Assembly (NCBI GenBank): GCA_010279815.1
Contig: QEOQ01000141.1
Span: 992,096-1,056,095, forward strand
Length of the DNA: 64,000 nt
Reading direction: 5' to 3'
DNA from: Brachionus plicatilis
Lineage: Eukaryota > Rotifera > Eurotatoria > Ploima > Brachionidae
Under the pieces are notes generated by a model. The model searched no databases. It had not been told where the DNA came from and was given only the letters and a program-made list of their open reading frames with translations. Position numbers and translations under genes: made by a program. This document shows positions 38,401 through 51,400 of this stretch, one piece after another. The first letter of the stretch is position 1; each line of letters begins with the position of its first letter.

Positions 38401-41400
38401 TATTCATAAAATGAAAAAATTATAGTTAAAAGATTTTCGAGTTATTTTAATTAGGAAAATTTAAAACTAATTTTAACTCAAATAACATTAAAAGCAAAAC
38501 ACATATTTCGATTAAAAGTAAAAGGATTTGAATTAATTAAAAAAATTTTAAAGTTCTAATATTTTTCTGTCTCTTCTGATTCTAAGATCAATAATGCTTC
38601 ACAATAATCTTTCTTCTTTTGCATGGCTTATATTGTTTCAAAGCCAACATTTAACCTTTTTTATACTTAAAAATTTTCTTTCAGAATCAAATTTGAAATC
38701 GGTATTTTTAGATAATTCTAAAAAAACAAAAAATATTTGGAAAATCATTTCTATATTATTGCTCATGAAGAGATTTTTTGATTTTTGTAATTTGAAAATC
38801 TTCTAAAAACATAATAAAGTTCAAATTCAGAAAAGAAATTTTCAAAATTAAATTAAAACTACAAATTTTCATATTATCTTCATTCAAATTTTTTTCATTA
38901 GTTATATATTAGTAGATTATAAAAATTAGATCGATTTTTGAATTTTCAAATCGTCCTTAATTTTAGCAGGTGAGTTGACCCTTTTAGTCAGTTTTTAGCT
39001 ACGCCATTGATTAAAGCCTTAAAAAGTTCATATGATCCGTTTGGACTTAGCGATGGCGAAGCTAGTTTAATTTTTAATTTTTAATTCACAACTTATTTTT
39101 ACTGATAAATTTTGGTGTAAAATTTATATAACACTTTTAACAACTAGACTCCGTTTGACAGCAATACAACAGTTTGAAATAAAATAAAGTATTAATTACT
39201 TAATGAAATAATCAGAAAAATATTAAATTTCATTGCATAAGAATCAATTTTACAATATTGATAAATGAATAGATAATTTTTAGGTCAGCAGATTTTTATT
39301 TAATTGTTTTCATTATCGTATAATATTAAGTTTCTTTTTATTTTTATTCTCATTGTTTGAAACTATGAGAATATTTTCTTCGAACTGTAGAATTTTTTTC
39401 AATTCTGATGGAAAAAACGCATAAAATTTTTATTCACTTGAACTAAATAGTTTATTTATGTAGGCTGAAAGAATTTGAGTCTATGTTTCACAATGGCTCT
39501 CTGCTAGTTTCCAACTCTTTACTTCATTTTTAATTGAAATCTCAATTTTAAGCCAGTATGATTGAACTCAACTACTGAACAACACATTTTTTAAATTTTT
39601 TTTTAAATGAAATAAAGCTTCATAGTGATTGTTAATTTAATAATTGAGATAAATTAGAATTTTATAAAGAACAGTAACAAAATTATTTAATATTTGATTT
39701 TCGAATGAGATAATTATTTTCTGAAAGACTTCACACAAGTCATGCTGAGATCTTTGAATAAAAAGATCTTTTAAAGTAAAAAAAACTTAATTAATAGCCT
39801 CGAATAGCCGATTTTTAAATTCAAACGATTTCAATCTATCGATAAGTTTTCGTTAAATTTAATTCTCGATTGCCTGCATTTTCATCTTAAAACACCTTTG
39901 GGAATCGCTAGTGCTAGTTTTTAACACTTTTGTTCGGATGATTAAATAGATTGAAAACATATATTTTTTTAAAATTATTAATCAAGCATTTATATTAAGA
40001 ATTGAAATTATGATAGAATATTTAATTAAGTTTTTTTTTTCAAATTGAAGCTTATTTATTAAAGGCGAATGTATTTTTATATTTTTTAAAATTTTCATTG
40101 CAATTAAAATAAATGCATACTATTTTCCTTCAAGTGGTTAATATTTAGTTTATATTCAACTAAATGAATGAGCTAGCATAAAAAGAGTATATTTTAACAA
40201 ATAGTGAAATCTTATATATTTTACTTTTATTAAAAGAATTTAGGCCGATATATGAATTTCAATAAAATTTAATAATTTTTTTTCTAATTTTAAGTACAGT
40301 TTTATAACTTCCTTTTTTGAAATATGGTATCAAAAGTGTAAATTTTTAACAGAGATTTCTAATTGTTTTGTGAATTCATTTTAGTTTTTTTCGGCAATTT
40401 TTAAGGCATATTTTTTTTCAATTGCATTTTTTAGTTATGCTCTGCTCAAACAAGAGTTTCAGGCCGAGAAAAGTATAAGTTTTATGTTAGGTATTACGAT
40501 TTATTTTGCTACAAATAATAATTGAATCATTTTTTTTAATTAAACGCCAATCGTCAAATTAATATTTGCCTAAATAAAAATTAGACAATTTTTTTATAAT
40601 CATTAAAATTTTAATTGTTAAATTTTGCTCTCTCTATTGATTATCTGAATATTTGTTTACAATTTTTTTTCAAAAAGATAAGATAAAAGGTTTCAAGTTG
40701 TATGCTTTTAATTTTAACGCTGATTGTTTTTAAATGACACTTTTAAAGTAGGTTAAGTTTTATCAAATTCTAAAGCTTTAATGTTGGATATTTATTCAAA
40801 GCAATAATTTAGAAAAATATCTTAATCTTAACGAGATTTTTTTTCTTTTTTCTTCAATTAATATTGTAAAGAAAATAATTTTTTCATTGAAATTATTAAG
40901 AAAATAGATTTCATTGTTTTTTTAACGGTAAAATTAAGAGTTTATAATAAACAAGAACCAATAAGAGCCTTTATTTTTCTATAGTTAATGGTCCATAGTA
41001 TTTTTAATATGATGTATGTGAAAAAATCAAGTGATAAAATTGCGTGTAAGATTTATGACTTATATAAGATAGTGATTTTTTTTATCTTATTTTTTAAATG
41101 ATTTTTGAATGTATTTAAAGTGTAATAATAAAATTTTTTGATTAAAATGTTTTTAAGTAGTAACATAATTTAAAATATTACATATTTAATTTTAATAAAG
41201 TTATTTTATCAAGCAAATTTAATTTAATTATTTTCAAGTTTTAAGCAGCTGTCATTGTATTAACTTAGAGATTTGATTTCTTCTTTCTTAAAAGTAAGTT
41301 TGGGCCTTTAAATAAATTTAAATTTAGAGTAAGTTTCGATTAATTATCAATTTTAAATAAGATATTATTTTTGAAATAATAAAAGAAATTTTATTCAATT

Positions 41401-42053
41401 TAGAAAAAATCTAAAAATTTTAACTTAATAACTAACTTAAACAATTGAATGTCAATTATAAAGGATATAATTAAATAAATTCGTATATACTTTTTTTGGT
41501 TTGTAATAGAATATAAGAGTCTACAAAAATAATACTTTAATTATGAAATTTTTTTTTTTAAATCTTCATAGAATTATTACACAATGGTATTGCACAATGG
41601 TTGTGTTCTCTTTTTTGTATCCAAACTTAAAAGAATTTATAGCCGAATTTGAGCTGATAAAATTGAAAAAAATTTTTAAAACAATTACAAAATCATCACG
41701 AATTAGAGGTTTTTGAATCATCAGGTTTCAAATTTTTAGGGATTTTTTTCAGTATACTCTTAACTTTGTGGGTGACAGATTTTAAACAATAAGAATTTTA
41801 ATTGTGTCTGAATTCATTATAACATAATAGATCATTTAAAATATCAAAAATATTCATTTTAAAATATTTTTTTCGCAAAACTTAATATTTAGGAGAAGAT
41901 TATAAAAAGAACGTATATTGGGATTTATATTTGAAGCAACAAGAAATTAATAATAGATATTTGGAGACACTTGAACTTTGCAAATCATCATTATTTTCAC
42001 CGATAAGCTTGATTCATATTTGACTCAAATTATTTTCCATTCGAGCTGAATTT

Positions 42054-42103
42054 TAGTTTACCAAATGTATTGAATATTAATATTCAACACATTTGGTAAA
42101 CTA
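42054..42103. repeat. 50-bp near-perfect palindrome without spacer
   Basis: Two 25-base arms meet with no loop: TAGTTTACCAAATGTATTG... on the left and ...CAACACATTTGGTAAACTA on the right. They differ at one base pair. The outer part is not simple AT repeat, so it is unlikely to be chance. A second short palindrome (ATATCTATTAATAGATAT) follows at 42107-42124. Confidence 0.8.
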
Positions 42104-44492
42104 TTAATATCTATTAATAGATATGCAATGATTAAGCAAAGTCAATAGTATGTCTTCATGATTAAATTCAAATTGTAAAAATGTTCTGTTAAGCTTTATT
42201 TTTTATTATTCTGAGAAATTCATATTAAAAAGGAAAAATCATAGGTTCGATTGAATTTCACTTATTTCTATTCTGTACTGAAAATTTAAAACAATACTTC
42301 TTTCAATAAACCAATCCTTACAACATTAAGAAAATATTTTTTCTTGATTTTTATAAGTAACGTTTTTTTTTATTTTCCGAAACATAGCACAAAAAATATT
42401 AGGAAATATACAAAAAAACAAGAAAAAATTTTAAATAGAAAATTTTACCAAATAGAAAGTGCTAAAAAATACAATGAAATATTTCATTTATCTGTAGATA
42501 AATTACAAAAATTTTAATTAAAAATTAATTTTATTTTCTCGGTTGACCCTTATACCCTTAAACATTGTCTCGTAAGATATATTAAGTTAATGGACACTCT
42601 ATTAGTTTGATCACAATTTTTAAAACAAAATTAAAGGAACTAATTTTAATTTTCATAATTTTCTGGTTAAATAATTTCTCTTTTTAAGAGCCTTTTATTT
42701 GCTAAATATGAATCAATGGGTTAATGAAATATTTAACTAGAGGATGAAAAGTCTTAAATTAAAAATCTTATCTAAATAGAGTAAAGAAATAGGAAAACAA
42801 TTTCAAAAGAATTTAATCAAAGGCCATTGTGAAGTTTTAGTTTAAAAAAATGAAAAAAAAGTGTAAAAACATTATAGTCTTTTTTTTCACTAATAATATC
42901 TTCAAAATTTCAACTAAAATGAGAGTTTAAACTTTTTGAGAAAAATTAATAAGTAAGCGAATTCGCAGACTTCTTTTGTAGAAGACAAAAAGTTAATTTT
43001 GTTAACAGAAGAATTAGAATTTAAAATGTTTTGTAAAAAAATCTTAAGACCTAATACTCAGTTACAACCTTGTTTTTTTCTGTTTCATTTTCACTCAAAC
43101 CTCTGGGCTTAAAGAAAATTAAAAACAAATCTTATAATTATCATTAATATAATTTTCTCTAAAACACCAGTGTGTTTCCTTTTTATTTGTAATATTGTTT
43201 TATTGGATCAAAAAGCTGAAAATACTATACACTCATCAGATTGAAGGATGTAATTTTTTTTCACGTTTTAATCCATTCTAAAAATTGCTTTATAAGCTAT
43301 TTTATTTTACATTTTTATTCTATTTTCTGAGATTTTTTTAAATTTTTTGTAAAAGTGAAGCCTAGAGTTCTTTAAGCCAAATCTAAAATAACAGAATTTT
43401 TTTTTCAAAACCACTAAGATAAAATAAATAATTTTGATATTACCACGAGTTTCAATAAATTTTATTTATTTAAAAAAAAATTGAAAAATATTTTTTTTTC
43501 TTTTTCTCTTACCAATTTAACACCAGACCCCATGAGACAGTTTGAAAATTTCAATTTTGTAGTAGTAGTTGTAGTCAGCTTGCTAAAAGCAGATTAATTT
43601 TTATTAATTAATGCTAAGCACTTTATCAGCTACTTTTTTCATGTAACTAGCTTTTAACACGCTCAAAAATTTTAAATATCAACTAATATTTTTGGTCTAT
43701 CAACTAATATTTTTGGTCAACTAATATTTAGGTTTTATGTCCTGTTAAATTAAGACAATCCTGATCTCATCGTTTTAAAAAAAAAATTCAAATTAAGATT
43801 CAAAAATTTGCTAATTTTGTAAAACTCTATCAGAATTCCTCTAAGTCTTTACGTTGGCAAATCCATACTTTCTAATATCTTTCACTAGAGCATAAATTTT
43901 TATAAGTCATAAATCTACTTTGTTACTCTAAGTTTCACTTTTTGGGCACAATTAATTTGTAAAATAAATCATACTGTAAAATGGCTTGGCAAATAATAAA
44001 ATTTCAGAAAAAAAAGAATATTTTCACAAAGGCAGTTCGAGTGCATTCTTTTGGACGAAAGTTTGGATTTCTAAAGTGATATTTTGCTGCCCACTGTGCA
44101 CTTATGAGTTGCTCTTTTCGAAAAGCTGAGTTCAAGTTTGGCTTCAAATTTCATGGTAGAATTTTTCAAAAAAAAATTTGATAAATTAAATTATCAATGA
44201 ATTGTTTTGTTTAATTTTGTAAAATTTAAATTTTTACAATTTTTTTATCAATAAAAAGCTAGTTTGATGATTTTGAGTTTGTAAAATGTCTGATTAAAAC
44301 AAAAAGGCAAATTTTATTATTAGCCAAGCCGTTTCACAAATTGACCGTAAAAAATGCATCTCTTTTGACTTGAATTCCAGATGAGCTCTGAAAACTCCAA
44401 ATGAGGCCTAATTTTGGCTATTTCCTCAATTTATTTCTAAATTTCAATAAAAAAAAAAGTTTTAAAAGAATATAAAAATGGGCACTATTTTT

Positions 44493-45060
44493 GCGAAAAG
44501 AGATTTCTATTATTAATCAATTGTAAAAATTTCCTATGAGAATTTTTTTTAAAGTTTGTTTTAAAGGAAGTCTAAGGTTCATTAAAAAAAAATGTTTTTT
44601 AGATTAAAAATACATCACATTTTAAATTAAACTTTGTTCATATAAAAATTTTTGATCGTCAAATTATTTTTTTCAAATAAGATATCTCTATTATTTATTA
44701 ATGTTAAATATTTCCTATGAGAGTATGCTTTAAACGAAGTCTAAAATTAAATGAAGGTTCATTTAAAAAAAAATGTTTTTTAGGTTCAAAATCCATTTGT
44801 AAAAAAAATAACATTTTGAATTAAATTTTGATCAAATAAAAACTGTTGACTGTCAAATAATTTTTTTGAAAGAAGAGTTCTTTATTATTAATCAATAGCT
44901 AAATATATCCTATGAGAGTTTTTTTCAAAGGAAGTCTAGAATTAAAAGAAGGTTCATTTAAAAAAAAATATTTTTAAGATTAAAAATCTTTTTGTTAAAT
45001 AAATTACATTTTAAATTAAATTTTGTTCATATATGAATTTTTGCTGACCTTTAAACTAAT
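44493..45060 (+). repeat. Tandem repeat, three copies of ~180-195 bp
   Basis: Three successive units start near 44493, 44675 and 44870. Shared blocks in the same order are TTATTAATCAAT, TCCTATGAGAG, AAGGAAGTCTA, GAAGGTTCATT, a run of A then TGTTTTTTAG, TTTTAAATTAAA and TTTTGTTCATAT. The anchor CCTATGAG falls at 44533, 44714 and 44909. Copies 2 and 3 are the most alike. The array ends about 400 bases before the Dishevelled start codon. Confidence 0.85.
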
Positions 45061-45470
45061 GAATATCAAGTATCTTTAAATCAGACAAATAGCCAAACAT
45101 CAAGTATCAATGAATTTAATCGGATAGGGAAAATAAAAATTTAGACATAATCAAATGTTGGTGTATACTCTAAGTAATAGTCCGATTTAAAAATGTTCAT
45201 CAACCAATTTCCTATACGATTAGTTTAACATACAGAGTTTATACAATTAACTATCGACATATTGCTTGTTCTCTAACGACTATAACGATGCATTACAAAA
45301 CTCACTCTCAAATACATTAAATGATTACCAGATTAACAAGTTCAGTAAATGGCTTGTTGATTTATTCTCCTACTCTAATCTAAACAAACCTTTTCTCTTT
45401 AGACTACCAAATGAACTGAAGCCTAACTGCACACCAAACCCACAAGCACACATTTACCAACCGAACAGAA

Positions 45471-48400
45471 ATGGAAGCTACCAAGATTATTTACTACACG
45501 CACGGTACAGAAATGCCCTTTTTGATCACAATCAACATTGCGCCCGAGAAAGCAAGACTCAAAGACTTCAAGCAAGCGCTGAACGGCGGGCTCGTGAACA
45601 AAAATACCAAATATTTCTTCAAGGCTATAGTTGATGATTTTGGCACGGTCAAAGAAGAACTGTCGGACGATGACGCGGTGCTTCCGTCGCTCAATGGCCG
45701 CGTGGTCGCCTGGCTCATTCAAGTCCACGAGAACAAATCGAACAGGAGCTTCGAGAACAGAACCCAGGACGAGCACTCGAACATTGAAAACTTTGATTCG
45801 AACAGACAAAAACCCAAGCGAGACCAGCACGACACTTTGAACTCGCGCAAAAATAAGAACTCACGCGCTCAAGTCAACCCTTTAAAGTATTAAATTTTTT
45901 TTTTTTTCTAAATTATTTATTTAATAAAAAAATGTAAAAAATAATTTTTTATTTTTTGCCAGAGACTTGAACCATCATGACGAAACGAGCACTGAGACCG
46001 AGTCATTGATCAACGCATTCGGTGATCTTAAAGTAAAAAAGTCGCACAAGAACTCGACTAATCATAAGCACGACCCCAAGCCTCGCTTTAACTCGTTCAG
46101 TAAGTATTTGCGAGCGAAAAATGAGCCCGAAATTAATGGAGACACATTTTTTGTCTTATCTAGGTAACCATGGCAACCATCATGTCAGACCGGTCAAGCA
46201 AAAATTGTCACTGGATAGTCATCATTATCAGCGTGGTCACCATGTCTATCACCATCCAGGTGTGCATCACGTCAAAAAAAGCCAAAAGCACTCGGACTCG
46301 TTTAGTGACGAGGACAGCGAGGACGATAATAGTGAAATTTGTGATTCTAATTTTATAACTCAAACTGCGGCGCCGTCCATGCTCAGCAGCGAGACAGATA
46401 CGACAACATTTTTTGACTCGGAAAACGACGATGATGACGGCCAATTTTCGTCGATCACCGGCGACACAACAACATCGACTTTTGCGTCCAGAAAATACGG
46501 TCATAACCGTAATAGAAAACGACACAAACACAAAATACCACATGCCAATTATTTAAAGGGTCCCAACTCGCTGCACTCGTCCATGTCGAGTCTTGCCGAC
46601 TCGACAATGTCTCTGAACATCATTACAGTCACTTTAAATATGGACACTGTCAATTTTCTTGGTATCAGCATCGTTGGACAAAGCAACAAAGGAGGAGAGG
46701 GTGGCATTTATGTTGGTTCCATAATGAATGGGTATGTTTTTATTTAAGACAAAAAAAATTTTTTCTTTATTTTTATTTATCTAGAGGAGCGGTTGCACTT
46801 GATGGCCGTATTGAGCCTGGGGATATGATTTTACAGGTTAATGATATTAGCTTTGAAAATATGTCAAATGACGACGCGGTAAAAGTACTTCGGGAAGCTG
46901 TAATGAAACCTGGGTATGTAAATTTTTAAATTAAATATCTTCATTGTCACTTTTGTTCCCTTATACTTGATTTAATTATTATTTCCTTATCTTTTATTTA
47001 ATAATAGACTTAAAACAAATTTTAAATAGGAAATAATGATAAATTCATTGTTTTTTTGGGAAATGTTCAATTTTTAGCATTTAAAAATGTGATAAGATTT
47101 TTAACAGAATAAATATTTATCATAAGATTTATCAGATTAAATTCCCAAATCAAAATTCAAGGGCTTTAAATTATTTTTATTTTATAGTAGTTAAATTTTA
47201 AAATAAAAAAATTTAATGTCCTGACTTGGACTTGATATAAGAGTTGTGACTTGTAAACAACTCTGATTTTTTTTGACAAGTTTTTAAGAGTTATTTTTAT
47301 TGAAATTTATGAGAAAAAAATTTACACCAATAACTAAATATTCAAAAATTGGGTTAGGTGTTGATTTTTTAAATCTTATAAAATTTTCCAAAAATGAATC
47401 TCACAAAACGATCTAAAATCTCTTCAAAAAAAATTTAATTAATTATATTTAACATGATTCAGTTTTTTTAAATTATTACATTAAACATTCTTTTAATATT
47501 AAGAAATTATTATAATAAAAAAAATGTCACTCATAATTTTAAGGATTAAAGTTGCTTATTTGACTTAAATTTCCAATTAAAATTCAAAGTCCTAAAAATC
47601 ATTTTATTAAACGTTCGACCTATAGGATATATTTAATTAATTTTTATTATTTTTGGTACTTTGAATTTTGTATTAATATTAATAATGTCCGACCTCTTTT
47701 TATCGCCGATAAAATTTTTCATGTTATTTATAGCTTTCAAAAATTCTATTATATTATACACCAAAATATTTGAATCTATTCAAATCAATATTGATGAAAA
47801 ATTGGCAAATAAAAATTTTTAACTTTATTATAATTCTTTAAGTCTATTTTATGATGCAGCAATTGATTTGGATATGGGATTAAGTTTATGAAGGCTTTTG
47901 ATTTTGAATTTTAAATTAGGGAGTATTATTTCAGGACAATCAATTTCTGATTAACACAATGAAAAAAACATTCAACACAATTCGATTTCTTCTCAGCACA
48001 AAAAATTATATTTAAAAAAAAAAAATTTGTCACAAAAAAATTGTGTTAAAAAAAAATTTTTTTTCAACACAAAAATATTTTAATAAAATAATTTTTTTTT
48101 AATTTTAAATTTTATTTGATGATATTTATAAGTGGAAGTTAGGTAAATAAAGTAAATTCCGAAGAAAGAAAAGAACTCTCAACTTTATAACAGTTCTTGA
48201 ATAAATAAGATCTTGAAAATTTTTTTTTCAATTTTCCCAACAAGCCATTTTTGTGTTGAATGCATTTATTTTATTTTTAATTTTTGTGCTAAAAGTATTT
48301 TTTTCAAAATTATTTTTTGTGTGAATAATAAACCTTTTTGACTACTAAAGCATGTTTGTGTTTGGGCACAAATGAGAGTCTTATGAATCAGTATCATATC

Positions 48401-51400
48401 AGACTTTAAAAAAAAGATTCATTTAATTTCTTTTTTTACAATAAAAAATTATCATTTTCAATTTGCTATGTTTGTTTGTTTTTTCTTTTTTTTTGTACCA
48501 CTTTTTGTTGGACATTACGAAATACTGACACAGGTCGTCGTTAAAGTCATAGAACGTTCGACTTCTAAAGAAAAAGAAAAGACACTTTCTTTGATAAAAT
48601 AAAATAATTCACATGATAAATTTATTTTGTAATCATTCATTTAAAGTCCTTAGTTTAATTTTCCTTAATATTTGCACTTTAGTTTCTAATATTCATTTAA
48701 AAAAAAAACTGAAAAAAATTAAAATATCTTCAAAGCAAAAAACTATTACTATTAGGTTGTTAATTATTAGTTAAATATTTGACCGTTTTAAATGAGCTTT
48801 TTATGAAAATTTTAAATTTATTTTTTTCAAATTTTTACATAATTAAAACATAATTTAATAAATATTTTTTGTATAAAAGAAAATGTTTACTAAATATTTT
48901 CTTTACTAGATCGACTTTAGTCGATTTTCTGAAAATTGGAGTCAATTAGTCGAAAAGTCGACTAGTAGAAAAAAATGTCGACTTTGGTCGAGTCGACTCA
49001 CAGCTCTAATTATTTACCTCAAAATTTTGATCCTTTTTCTAAATCTTTAAATTAACTTCCAAAACCTAAAACAAATAACAAAAAAAATTCAACAAAAATA
49101 TTTTCTCAAAATTAAAAAATTGATTTCTAGTGCAACAAAATTTCCCTAAAAAACATTTTTAAATTATGACATTTTTTTATCTGTGAATTTCAAGGCCAGT
49201 AAAACTAGTAGTGGCAAAATGCTGGGATCCCAACCCGAAAGGCTACTTCACGGTCTCAAAACAAGAGCCAGTGCGTCCAATAGACCCGTCGACTTGGGTG
49301 GCCCATACCCAAGCGCACACTGGCATCGGTCAGCCAAACTACATTAACTCAAATGCCATTTATCCAAACGGCGGCCTCAAGACCCATCAACACCGCCTAA
49401 ACCACTCCATATCCTCGTTCGGCTCCACATCGTCATTGACAACATCAATAGCAGATACCACACTCACCAATTCATTTAACGTGCAAGGCCACCACAACTA
49501 CGGCAATGGCTTCATGGGCACCACGACCACCACAATGAACGGTGGCGATTCAACCCGGTACGGAGGCAACGAACAACTAAATCTAACCACCAACACCGAC
49601 ATGGAAGTAGTGGTCAGATCAATGGCAGCGGTCGATTCTGGTCTGGACATCCGGGACCGCAATTGGCTCAAAATCACCATACCAATGGCATTCATCGGCT
49701 CGGATGTGGTCGACTGGCTGTTGTACCATGTCGAGGGCTTTCCGGACCGACGGGACGCCCGCAAATACGCGTGCAATTTGTTAAAGCACGGCTACATTAG
49801 ACACGCGGTCAATAAGATGAGATTTTCCGAGCAGTGCTATTACGTATTTGGTGATTTTAACCAAACCAGCCAGTTTCAAAATGGACAAACTTTGTTCACT
49901 TTGAACGAGGAGAGCGAGGCTGATTTTGACTCGGTGTCCGAATTTGAACGAGACACGCTCTATGCGCACATGACATTTCCGCCACCGGGCTCTTACAACA
50001 CAAACATTTACCAGCAAAGCCATCCCAAGATATACTCGAATTTAAATGGTATTGGTGGGCCACCGCCACCGCCTCTAAGCTACATGTCCAGTTCATCTTC
50101 CAATGCCACATCTAACTCCACGTCCACCACCTCAAATAACACCACCTCTCAAACAATGGCTACTTCTCAGGCCAACGCGAGCATCAACTCGACCACAAAT
50201 CAAATGAACTCGCAGAACTCGTGCCAATTTTACATTCCAGCTCCGTCGCAGCTGCAAATGACTTCGTTGAACAATACGGCCAATTCGACCAATGTGTCGT
50301 CGTCTTCCATGCTGTTCAAGCAAACCACATTCGATAATCACGAGGACCTAAGCGCAAATCCTGGTAATCTCTACGGATTTGACAGCACCAACCCGCCCAA
50401 TTCAATGTCTCAGTCGCAGTTCAGCAATGGTAATACAACTGGCAATGCAACTCAAAATGGTCTCAAGAACACGAATTTTAATTTGTATCAACAAAATTCT
50501 TACAATTGCTCAGGTAGATTCATATAAAAATTTATTTTTTCTATTTTTTTTTTTTTCATCTTTTAGTTTGATATGATTGAATTTTAATAAATTTAAACTT
50601 GTCTTAATTTGATTGTTCTATAAGGCATTCTTGTGTATTATCTTTAAAAATAATTTTTTTTCTTTAACATTAATATTTTAATTTAAATTTTTTCTGCTAA
50701 ATAAGTCACAGGGTTATTGCTAAAACACGGTATACCTGTTTTTTACTAAAACACGGACCACCCCTTAGAAAACGAAGGAATAATTAAATAAACTTTCTTT
50801 AACTGATTTTTAGGACAAAATTTTACGCTCTTTCACGCGCAATTGAGACCTTAGCTCTAGGGCTTTTAGTTATTGCCACACAGATCTTTAAAATAAAAAA
50901 GAACCAAAAAAATTTACGGTTCATATTTTTTGGCTAGAACCAAAAGTCGCCCACCACTTTTCTAGTGCAACTTTTTGTGTTCTTTCAAGTGCAATTTAGA
51001 GCTAAGCTCTAGGACCTTTCCTTCGGACTGCACAACCGTTCAAATGTCAAAAATTTAGGATTTCGGACACGGATCACCGAAAAAAAACTTGAACCAACGT
51101 TTCTTTTTTTTAATTTTGACATGCTTTGTTGATTCTAGTAATATGTTAATTTAATTTTTGTAAAAATTTTTATTAAATTTAAAAAAATGTCTAAATTTTT
51201 TCTATTTCACTTACTTTATTGTTTGTTTAATTTTGCGTTTAAATTTGACAAAATTATTATCAAAGCATAAGAATATTTAATTTCAAGCATAAGTAATCAA
51301 AAAAAAGATGGTATAAACAGAGACTTAATTGGACAGTTAAAGATTGGTACAGAGTCATCTTCAATGACGAGTTCAAAATAATTTAAAATATATAAACAAA

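Larger units (their letters stand above)
35460..45470. other. 10-kb gene-free region between LIN7 and Dishevelled
   Basis: The two genes diverge from this stretch, so both promoters lie here. I found no convincing exon on either strand. Visible structure: a patch of higher G+C near 36240-36290 with a twice-used GGTGGAGGTGAG (36014 and 36316), a 50-bp palindrome at 42054-42103, and a three-copy tandem repeat at 44493-45060. Lysine-rich frames such as 38231-38425 look like translated A-rich DNA. Distant enhancers are possible but cannot be judged from one sequence. Confidence 0.6.

Noticed and set aside
38231..38425. Lysine-rich ORF in the LIN7-Dishevelled gap
   Set aside because: Low complexity from A-rich DNA, no splice partners and no recognisable domain.
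30019..45470. Candidate tRNA, snRNA, microRNA and CRISPR-like structures
   Set aside because: No tRNA B-box with matching arms, no known microRNA that I recognise, and no regularly spaced repeats.
45266..45634. ORF of 122 codons overlapping the Dishevelled start in another frame
   Set aside because: Its second half is the out-of-frame reading of the DIX domain; the first half is probably 5' UTR.
45423..46543. Minus-strand and second-frame ORFs of 70-135 codons over the Dishevelled exons
   Set aside because: They are shadows of the G+C-rich Dishevelled coding frame and show no family match.
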